This document shows positions 37,101-45,400 of a stretch of 64,000 nucleotides of DNA, piece by piece. A program made the translations under genes and the position numbers. The DNA lies in NCBI RefSeq assembly GCF_000003815.2, contig NC_049981.1, positions 19,484,228 to 19,548,227 of the forward strand, in the 5' to 3' direction. Source of the DNA: Branchiostoma floridae (Eukaryota > Chordata > Leptocardii > Amphioxiformes > Branchiostomatidae). Below the pieces are notes generated by a model. It saw only the letters and a program-made list of their open reading frames with translations, did no database searches and was not told the DNA's origin. Numbering within the stretch: the first letter of the stretch is position 1; every line of letters starts with the position of its first letter.

Positions 37101-38271
37101 TAAAGTTTGTATTTAGGTATAATTACAACGTGTCCATGTCTCAAGGGATGTAATACACTTTTCTGTCTCTCATGACTTACAATGTAAGTTACATGAATTT
37201 ATGTGTAAAGTGTTATCTCCTTTGTCAGCCTTTCTGTATGTGATCCTATGGATACATAGTGTGTTCATGTGCAGTATGCATGGTGACATTTACTCAAACA
37301 ACTGGGTAGAACGGAATACGGACGTTGCGTTTGGGCAGTAGCAATTTCGAGGTACAGGGTTTTAAACCCAAACTCTGAATTGCCATGCTGTTGAGGTGAA
37401 GATAGGGGCCCGCCAGGCTGTTTGTGATAACGTAGGCATTACCTTGCTTTTGCTTTGGTTCCATTTGCACCTTAAGGGGTGTATCCCCGACCGGGCCCCG
37501 ATGCCACAAATTTGGCCCAGTTGACTGCCGGGTACCACGGAAGTACTTCTCGGTGTGCTCACTATTAGCTTACGGCGTCATTTGTTACCGGGTCCCGGGT
37601 TGATTTTAAGTCCAAGTTAAAAGCAACCCGGAGCCCGGTTGTGCCCAAAGATACGCCGTTAGCCGTAGGGTCCCAATGTGAAAAAAACACCTCGTAAACT
37701 GCCCGGCAGGGCCCCTTTTTCAATAGTGACCAAAGCATTACCTAGATGCCTACCTTCATTGACGATTGATAACTTTGATTGCTGAAATAACATTGCGTTT
37801 GCCTTGAAGGTACGTTGCTGTTGTTCGAGTCCCCAAGAGTACGATAGATGGAAAGCAGGCAGCCGGTATTATCCTCTTCATCTGGATACTTTCTGCGACT
37901 CTCGCCATTCCACAGGTTTGGATTCTTCAGATTATTGCAACTTTCTGTGATTGCTACATTTATATAAGCATAAGCTAATGCCACAACATTCACACTCCAA
38001 ATCTAATGTGAGAGCTCGAAAGATAAGCAACATGGGCTAAAAAACGAGATGCCTGAATTTTCAAAATAGAGATCATAAATGTTTTTCTTCCTGTATTCAA
38101 GAATTGTGGTTGTCTAGTATCACTACACTCAAGCCAGAGAGGAACCAAATTTCCTGCTTTTTCCAAAATCAGGCTAAAATTGATACGAGTGGCAAACCAC
38201 AAAATTTACATGCTACAGCGTCTCTCTCTCTGTATAAATGTATGTTTGCGTGTGTGCGTGTGTGTGTGTGA

Positions 38272-38315
<44 letters not shown>

Positions 38316-39436
38316 GTGCGTATCCGAATATTTGTGGTCGGAATATATTGGAAATACGAGGGTCAGTGTTGATTTTGGGATCCCTGGTGTGTAACCTTTG
38401 CAGCAGAACTTCCGGTTTTTGCATCTTTTGTCCGAGACATCCTTTTTGTTGATGGCAGGTAGTTTTTGATGTATGGAAGAAGTTGTGTGTAGATTTGCCT
38501 CCCCCCTAACAGGTTGCTAAGATGAGGACATTTTGCTGTATGAAGTACTTTAAAGAAGAATAACTAAACAAAAGATCAATTAATTTCGATATGCAGGTAT
38601 GATATTCGGTATGCAGGTAGTTTAAGTAGAGAATAAATGACATAGGTTTTGACCCCTAGTTTTGTAGGTAGTGCATTGAAACAAAACGATATGTGTTAGG
38701 ATTTGAATGGCGTGACTGAAGAATCTACGTATGACTTGTTCAGTGATCCTTTCTCCTGACATGTAACCGTTGTTTTCTATTGGTGCGATAGGCGGTGGTG
38801 TTGGAGACAAGGTCTGTGGAATACTCCAGTGTTCCAGTCTTGACCTGTCAGGAGCAGTGGCCAAGTATCACATACCGCCGGGTCTACACCGTAGCCCTGT
38901 TCCTGGCCCTCTTCTTCACCCCGATGTCCATCATCTGCTTCATGTACGTCAAGATCTCCAAGAAGCTCTGGCCCGACCAGGGCTCGGAGGGCGGGACGCC
39001 GCGATCCTCCGCCAGACGTGCGGGGACGGCCGACCGCGACTCCCGAATGATCTGGATCGTCAAGATGCTGCTGATCGTCGTCACCCTGTTCGCTGTCAGC
39101 TGGCTGCCTCTCCACGTGGTCACCATCGTCGGAGACTTCGGAGACCTTAGCAGCTGGCACGGGACCGTCCTGTACGACTACATCTACCCTGTGGCGCACT
39201 GGCTGGCCTACCTGAACAGCTGCATGAACCCTATCGTCTACGGCTACTTCAATAAGAACTTCCGCCGCATGATGAACGAAGACAACAAAAAGCAGGGGAC
39301 CTCCAGAAAGGCTGACGGAAAACTAGGCGTACACCAGACACACATCGAGATGACAGACAGATCGGTCTTTAACTGCACCACTCCCGGTACCCTCCGTTCC
39401 GTGGTGACCATCCAGAGCTCTCCCAGTAGACTATGA
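27913..39436 (+). CDS. neuropeptide FF receptor-like class A GPCR (nearly complete)
   Basis: Four exons: 27,913-28,183, 36,693 to about 36,794 (runs into a gap), 37,810-37,915 and 38,792-39,436 (TGA), about 373 residues. The N-terminus has sequons NLS and NST. TM1 carries GN (AGNLAVCV), TM2 LAAADLL, and the TM3 exon WIFGDVVCK, with the disulfide cysteine, followed by QGVSVAASVFTLVA. TM4 is in exon 3. Exon 4 has the loop-2 cysteine (TCQEQWP), TM5, TM6 SWLPLHVV, TM7 MNPIVYGYFNKNFRR and a Ser/Thr-rich tail. The QGxSVxASVFTLVA and NPIxYGYFNxNFRR blocks are characteristic of NPFF receptors. Inference: a plasma-membrane receptor for an RFamide-type peptide. About five residues of the DRY region are hidden by the gap. 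It is the tandem paralogue of the receptor at 10,969-12,333. Confidence 0.9.
28245..28450 (+). repeat. SINE-like copy in receptor intron 1
   Basis: Starts with CCATAGCCTAGTAGCCGGG; box B GATTCGATTCC lies at 28,295-28,305. A body with GGGAGAGGTATTGGCTCCGC follows. It begins about 60 bases after exon 1. Confidence 0.55.
28451..30435. other. receptor intron 1, first part
   Basis: No further exon is recognised. A minus-strand tRNA box-A-like TGTAGCTCAACTGGGAGCAG lies at about 29,790-29,809, suggesting another SINE fragment without a clear box B. Confidence 0.4.
30436..30660 (+). repeat. tRNA-derived SINE in receptor intron 1
   Basis: Box A TAGCCTTGTGGTTATGG (about 30,445) and box B GTGTTCGAAGCCC (about 30,488) have tRNA-like spacing. 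The body continues to about 30,650. Confidence 0.6.
30796..31454 (+). mobile_element. internal remnant of an LTR retrotransposon
   Basis: It begins with TGTCACGAGGGTGTC, identical to the first 15 bases of the LTR at 31,455, as if a piece of the 5' LTR start survived. GC-rich sequence follows with overlapping open frames. One ends in IRPPRRKLSRDTW, reminiscent of the arginine/proline-rich end of retroelement integrases (weak). It finishes in a purine-rich tract AAAAAAATGAGGGGTGAGG directly before the LTR, the expected place of the polypurine tract. No protease, reverse transcriptase or RNase H is seen. Confidence 0.45.
31455..31709 (+). mobile_element. 3' LTR, about 255 bp
   Basis: Begins TGTCAC and ends GTGACA, the short inverted TG...CA ends of an LTR. 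It has an AATAAA at 31,633-31,638 about 70 bases before the end and is preceded by a polypurine tract. I could not match target duplications because the 5' side is rearranged. Confidence 0.55.
31710..33837. other. receptor intron 1, middle part
   Basis: AT-rich with no recognised exon. The open frame 32,673-33,032 (+) has no family motif. A tandem TAACGTTAACGTT lies at about 32,396. Confidence 0.4.
33838..34082 (-). repeat. interspersed repeat family, copy 3
   Basis: The reverse complement starts GATATATCTCAAGAACAGCT and matches copies 1 and 2, including CTTGGTACTGCAGCAGG and AATTTGGGCCTCCTGGCTGG. Confidence 0.75.
34083..36464. other. receptor intron 1, last part
   Basis: It contains a diverged copy (about 35,371-35,562) of the GC-rich MITE at 9,533 and a T8-G13 homopolymer run at 35,906-35,926. 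No exon is recognised. Confidence 0.4.
36465..36620. repeat. interspersed repeat related to a BICC1-intron MITE
   Basis: ACCGACTGGTTCTATTACGC, then CACTGCAGCTAGGTGTCGCTGC and TTGTTATCCAG, parallel the sequence at about 60,870-61,065 (ACTGACTGGTTCTACTCCAC and so on). It ends about 75 bases before the TM3 exon. Confidence 0.6.
36693..36779 (+). CDS. second receptor, exon 2 (TM3), cut by a gap
   Basis: The acceptor TCTTGTCTCAG precedes AT TGG ATC TTC. It encodes WIFGDVVCKLSPFMQGVSVA and on to TLVA, then stops at the N run. To join exon 3 in frame it should continue for about 15 bases (to about 36,794), encoding the start of the DRY-type motif. Confidence 0.88.
36780..36879. other. assembly gap, 100 N
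   Basis: A round-number gap of unknown true length that hides the end of the TM3 exon and its splice donor. Confidence 0.95.
36880..37809. other. receptor intron 2
   Basis: The second half (37,360-37,740) is rich in GGGCCC, CCGGGC and CCGGGTCCCGGG blocks like those of the MITE at 9.5 kb, probably several decayed copies. No other exon is seen. Confidence 0.4.
37810..37915 (+). CDS. second receptor, exon 3 (TM4)
   Basis: The exon is 106 nt, acceptor CCTTGAAG, donor GTTTGG. It encodes xYVAVVRVPKSTIDGKQAAG, then TM4, and ends with IPQ. The matching exon of the upstream receptor has the same length and phases, and 16 or so of its first 20 residues are the same or similar. Confidence 0.9.
38240..38313. 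repeat. (TG)n microsatellite in receptor intron 3
   Basis: A TG-rich run with a few interruptions. Open frames on both strands across it are artefacts. Confidence 0.95.
38792..39436 (+). CDS. second receptor, terminal exon (TM5-TM7 and tail)
   Basis: The acceptor GCGATAG precedes GCG GTG GTG (AVVLETRS). It has 214 codons plus TGA. Third-position GC bias is strong, which also opens long shadow frames on both strands. The third intracellular loop is Gly/Ser/Arg-rich (SEGGTPRSSARRAG) and longer than in the paralogue. Confidence 0.92.
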   Translation, partial: AVVLETRSVEYSSVPVLTCQEQWPSITYRRVYTVALFLALFFTPMSIICFMYVKISKKLWPDQGSEGGTPRSSARRAGTADRDSRMIWIVKMLLIVVTLFAVSWLPLHVVTIVGDFGDLSSWHGTVLYDYIYPVAHWLAYLNSCMNPIVYGYFNKNFRRMMNEDNKKQGTSRKADGKLGVHQTHIEMTDRSVFNCTTPGTLRSVVTIQSSPSRL

Positions 39437-39533
39437 ACCCTACCCAAAATACAGTCAAACACACATGTAGCAGACCAACCGCCCAAGGAACCGAGGAAAG
39501 TAGTTGCTGATGACAGGTGGTTAACGATATAGA

Positions 39534-39539
39534 AATAAA
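39534..39539 (+). other. candidate polyadenylation signal
   Basis: AATAAA about 100 bases after the receptor stop. A second AATAAA lies at 39,697-39,702. Confidence 0.35.
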
Positions 39540-39709
39540 GGACGGGACCGTTTTGATCAGACTTGTGACTGCACCAGGTTTGACTTAGAATTGTCCCTTC
39601 CCTGAGACTACCTAAACACGACAAAGAACCAATGTGCTGCCACACGGTTCACTTGAATTGTCAGGCATCCTTAGAATCGGCAGACCGGAGGTGAACAATA
39701 AAGCATAGG

Positions 39710-42390
39710 CCAAGCAGCGTATATCCTACTCTACGTTTTGTAAGAAGAAGCAGTCAAACGTTCGTCATACTCTAGTTTTGTTTGATATCATGAAAGATGT
39801 CGTCATTTGTTCTTCTAGTTCATCCAGATCTTTTCATACTAATGATTCGGTGTTTTCAGGGTATTTGAAAAAAAAACTAATCCATCGTACATAATTCCTT
39901 GTATAGTTGACCGCTTTGATCCTAAAATCAAGAGAGTCCCAGTCGTCGGCGATAAACCCACTGTTTGCTTTGAACCCCATACCACCAATGCAGTGACCAA
40001 CGACCACGCTGCGTCCTAAATTTGACAGAGATCTCTACGAAATTCATATAACCTTCAGATACAAACTATTGATTCTATGCTTTGTTTGTTTTGGTGTCTT
40101 GTCAGTCAAACTTTAATAAAAATTCTGCCTAATATTCCAATTATGAAATTAAAGGGTTATAGAAATCCAATCTATGTCGTAGCGCGATCGCTGCCTAGTC
40201 GAATTGGAGACCACCATCTTCTCGGAAGAAAATGGCAGTAGCATCTACTGCCTTCTTCCAGCTGTTACCCCGTCTCCTCATAATTCTGTATTTGTAAATT
40301 CTTTTCAATTTACTCGAGAAACGTCAATCTGATATGGTTATTTGTTCTCTGTCCGTCTTATGATTGTTTGATTGTGAAGTAGGATCAGGAATACTAGGAA
40401 CACTTCTGATAGCGTCTGTGTTCATTGGTAAAGGTATCTTCTTGTTGTTTGTTTCATATAACGTTACTAATACAAAGGATGTTATACGGGAATATTGTGT
40501 TGATTGTGGGTGTCAACATTTCGTTTCATATTGAAATGAAATGAAAACCAGAAAACCATTGTGAGACTTGTACTGCACTTTCAAGTTCTGGAGGATTTAA
40601 TTTGTCTATTGTGTCTGCCATGCACGTTGTATAATCTGTGAAGTCTTCTATTAAATCACCTATATGTCACTACAATATACCATGTTTCCCTCAGATGACA
40701 ACTAATTGATATTTGTTTTTGTTTGTAGAGCTGAGTTTCAGTGATATTTTGCTCAATAAAGCATTTAAGTGTGATTCAATCCTTTTAGCGTATGTATTTT
40801 TGAATACATGTTTGCAGTTCCAAGACCGTAGGGCGTCGTTAAATACCATAAGACCGCTTCCTTTGAGAGTGCACTTCAAATATGTGTGAAAAGGTCTTTT
40901 GAAGTACAAAGGTCTTTTTCTTTTGGAGTGTTTGTAGCAGCAGTTCAGTGGGCAGCAAAATTTACCATCATTCTCCTCCTGTCTTCCATATCTACCTTCT
41001 TTCTCTGACGTACAGATGTTTCCTTCTTCTTGCAGCATCATTTCATTTCACCTATCTCGCGTGGTATATCCTCTATATGAATGGCTCTGTATTGAGCAGG
41101 TTACCGTCAAATCTACAAAGAAACGATTGCCATCAAATCTTATTACAAGTATTGCCACACTTTCCACAGCAAGGCTGAACCACGGAAAGCTGGAGGACAG
41201 CCTGCCCGGGCGGGCAGTGCTCGGGAGCGCTTAGCTGGTAAAACGACACAAAATAACATGACGGAAATATGAAAATAACTGTTTGATTAATGTAGAAGAA
41301 ACAGTGCTAGTGAAACAGCACGGTAAGAGACTCCTCAGCCCACTAACTAGGGGACAACATCTTTTATATCTTACGCACACATATAAATTAAGACAAACTG
41401 AGTCTTGGTAAGTTAAGGTTGTGGTAAAGGCACCAGTCCAACCTATCGTCTCATGTGTCCGAAATGTCACTGGTTCAATAGAAGTTGTGATATGAGTGTC
41501 TTTGGGGAAGAGGGCGCTGTAACTGCACAGTACAATTCTGTAAGCGTACTCATAACGACCCGTTTCTGAAATCTACACAATAGACACGTTTCACTATTTG
41601 TCGTCTGTCTGCTAATAGCGGCAAGGTCGCCAGTGTCAAGTGCAAGATGGCGGCAGGCTCCACTCTGACATCCCAGCAGCTGGGATCGAACCTGACCCGT
41701 ATTCAGTCATTCTCTTTGAACAAACGTGAAAAGTTCTAATGTCAGTCAGGTGTGACCCGGAGTAAGCAATCTCAGGTATTTCTCACAGAAAAATGCATCC
41801 TTGGAGACCCCTTTCGTTGAATTGGTATAGTCCTGCCAATCGTTGCTTCATGATCGAAAATGGAAGACATCATTTGAAGATAAGGGGTCATGTATAACAC
41901 AAATTGTTAACACCATTCCTAGACCCAATGGCTATCATGAAGAATGCAATCTCTGAAAAGTGCAATGATCTACGCTTAAAATCTTGACGTAATAAGCTGT
42001 AATTTGTAGGTCGTGGCCTACTAATATGTTTTCTTGTTGGGTAAATGTCGTCTGAAATGAAGTCGCCTTTCTTGTTAAAAAGTCTGTGTAACAATGATGG
42101 GAAGAGGCCACTTGTGTGCTCAAAAAGCTGTAAAAGTGCCAGGAAACACGGGAAATCCGGGTCAGAGTTGACCTCCAATAACGGCCGCTAATATATTTTT
42201 AGTTGAAGTTTGAAAAATGAGGTGGCAGTTTTGGACGTTCTGCGGTTCCGCGTTGTCAGCAGAGACATGCAGATAAAGTAGCATATCTCATCCCATCTCA
42301 TCTATCCCTTTGTCTAATATTTTGACCACGGTTTTCTGAGCTTTACTTGCTTACTGTTTTACATCTACAAGTACGTATTGCTTTCTTACA
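39710..42390. other. gene-free stretch between receptor and secreted-protein gene
   Basis: No exon is recognised. A minus-strand GGTTCGATCCC near 41,680 looks like a tRNA box B without a partner box A. The last 100 bases should hold the 5' end of the next gene. Confidence 0.4.
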
Positions 42391-42457
42391 ATGGCGCTGT
42401 TCACAAGAAATAACCTCGCATCCTTTGCTCTGATGGCCTCAATCAGTCTTCTTGTAG
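42391..42457 (+). CDS. secreted protein, exon 1 (signal peptide)
   Basis: ATG followed by 22 codons of signal-peptide type, then the donor GTATTA in phase 1. The split codon completes as Glu with exon 2 (LLV-E-GSN), supporting the link. The LINE begins within about six bases of this donor. Confidence 0.55.
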
Positions 42458-45400
42458 GTATTAATGAACGCTATCAAACACTTTCTAAGAATCCGTCAAA
42501 ACGTGCCAGCTGACAGTCTACAAGCCGACGCCCTATCTTGTCAATTACAACTAGATGCAAATGGAAACAAGTGCTGGGCGTCCGGCGTTCGTAAGATACT
42601 GGAGGAATGCGGTTTTGCCTACATATGGAGATCTCAGATATCTCTAGGAACAAACCTATTACCTATAACCAACGCCATCAGCCAACGATTAAAGGATATT
42701 TATATTCAAACATTTAAAGCTGAAATACACAATGACAACCGGGACAAATCTTTCGGTAACAAATTACGAACCTATAGATTATTCAAGACTATTTATAAAG
42801 AAGAAGAATATCTGATGGTGAAAAACATACAACACAGAGTGGCTGTCACTAAACTCCGGATTAGTTGCCACAAGTTACATATCGAAACTGGAAGGCACAA
42901 CCGCACCCCTCTGCAGCATAGAGTCTGCCAATTTTGTGATTTGCAACAAGTAGAAGATGAACAGCATTTTATTTTACACTGTAAACTGTACCATAATGAA
43001 CGGATTGTGCTTTATGAATATATAAGAAAAGAGTTCCCATATTTTGAACACCTTAATGCAACGGATAAATTTCTATTTTTGATGCGCCTAGACAAACCCT
43101 GTATATCAAACATTATCTGTTCCTATATCTACACCTGTACAAAGAAGCGAGAAGATGTCGACCATCCTGTTAGCTTAGTACCTTCAGCTAGTTAATTGTA
43201 TCTTGTTGTTTTTGCATATGTTTGTTATGTCTGTTATCAGTCATGTCTGTTATCAGTGACCTGTACCTAGCCCGTCGAGGCATGAATGTACAATAAAGGT
43301 CTTTCATTCATTCATTCAACGAAAGCCTTGCCTTATCAGAGGGAAGTAACATCAAACAGGAAGCCGTGTCATACTGGATGGATAACGGGTGTAACTTCCC
43401 TCCGCGCACGTTCTACAATGGGGACAAGTTTGACGTTTGCGACCGGCCGTACCGCGCGGGAGAGAGACTGTCCGGACTCTGTAGGTTCTTTTACGAAGTA
43501 TCCAAAGACCTTTGTTATGCCGCCTCGGGAGAGTCTGAAGACGCCCAAATGCTGGAGATGCTGGACAGCTACATCCTCGTCCTGGACAACAGTCGCCTCT
43601 GTCACATCTTCCTCTCCATGGATAGAGAAGGGATCATGCCTGATGTGAACGATTTGACCAAGAGCTGGTACAAAAAGGTACCTTTCTGGCGAATTCACTC
43701 GCTTTACTACAAATTTCTTGTACTACATGTAGTAACTTCTGCAAACTTTAAAAGCCCATTACATGTATTAGAACGATATAGCGGTTGTACATGTCATTCC
43801 CATGCTGCTGACATGTCGTTCTCGAGAACATTTTCATGTCGGGGCCAAAATCTATTTCGCGAATTTCTGCTATTTGTCCAACAAACTATGGAGTCTGGTA
43901 GATAATTACCCCATCTGTCGCGGTCTGCAGATCAAAACACTCTTAATGTGCTTCAGTCTTACAGAGGCTGGGTGGCTTCTGAATTAAAACGACTCGCCAT
44001 TTGATCAGATACCCCAACCTTCTTTACATCAAACATCATACTCATTGGCATCAAACATCAAACTCATTGGCACTCAGTCAACATTTCATGAATACAGTCG
44101 TGACCGCTTCATATCGCAGCACAAGTACACATAACGTTAGAACATATCTCGTTGTTAAGATTTTGTGAAAGATCTCAACCCGCCTTTCTTTGAAAGTGCA
44201 ATTACTATCTCAATTGAAATCGTAATCCCCAAGGGAGAGACAGAAATTAAAGTGGATTGCAGTGTCATGATATTGAGCTTCTGGTACTGGTTCATAGAGT
44301 AGTGTATATGTCTTTTGAGAGACAATGATTCAGATAAATTCCCTTTGTACAGTTCTTTTTTTAGATTTTTCTGTTAGATTATGAAATAGACAACGTCCCA
44401 ACATGGGGCTACTGCTACAAGCCTAGATGATATTTAACGTTACAAATGATACGTTGTTTGGGCTGAACTGTTAACCATAACTGTTCATACTAATGACATA
44501 CTAATGGTACCTCGAGCTACAATCAACGTACCATAACTGTCATCAGGTTCTCCTTCGTTCCACAGTGATTACTTACAGGCGCAGCCGTCAATAAGGCCGT
44601 GTGCATGTCTCTGCTACACTAGTCTCTTTTCTACCTACGAGAAGGGGTACACCTCCAATGGGTGTACTGTTTTGGTTGTGCATGTGTGTTCGCACCAATA
44701 TCCATGATCACTTTGATGAATTTTTATGAATCTCGGTATGTGAGAAACATGGCAATTTTGGGACCCCTAGCAGCATACTATTATCGATCAGCATAATGTT
44801 CTACCACAGTATCAGTATGCACAGTTAGATTGTCTTTATTGTTAGGCCATGTTGATTTGATTATATGGATGACATCCTCCGGGAACTCCAAAATTGATGC
44901 GAGCGAGCGAATAAAAAAAAAAGTTTGGCCTAAAAAAAAAGTTGGCTTCAGTATGTAATCAAAGTGGCCAGGAAGGTTGAACATAGGACTACAAACACAT
45001 AGTATGATATACCAACAGTTAGATGTTGCGACCAGTACATCATACGGGTGCAAAACATTTTTTTTCTTCTTGGACCAATCTGAAATAAACAGACCTGAAA
45101 AAAAATCAGACGAACAGGGTTCGCCAATTGCAAAATGGACACACTATGTCGGCGGGTGTTTGGGGTCTTACCAGGCCAAAAAGACAACAAAAGCGAAGTG
45201 AGTAGAGGCTATAGTCACTTGTACAAAGGCAAAGGTACAGAGACAGTTAGCCTTTATTACATGAAGATGGGATTTTAAAATGCCAGTGGTAGTCCAATGA
45301 TCCTTTGTAGAGATTCCTTTGTAGCAAAATTGACCAATTAGCATTGTTTTGAGTATTATCAGTTCTCAAGTTTCCACAGACAATCAGGTCCAGGTTCACT

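Noticed and set aside
38777-39199. Minus-strand and second plus-strand frames over the second receptor
   Set aside because: Same shadow effect; the true frame carries SWLP and NPIVY.
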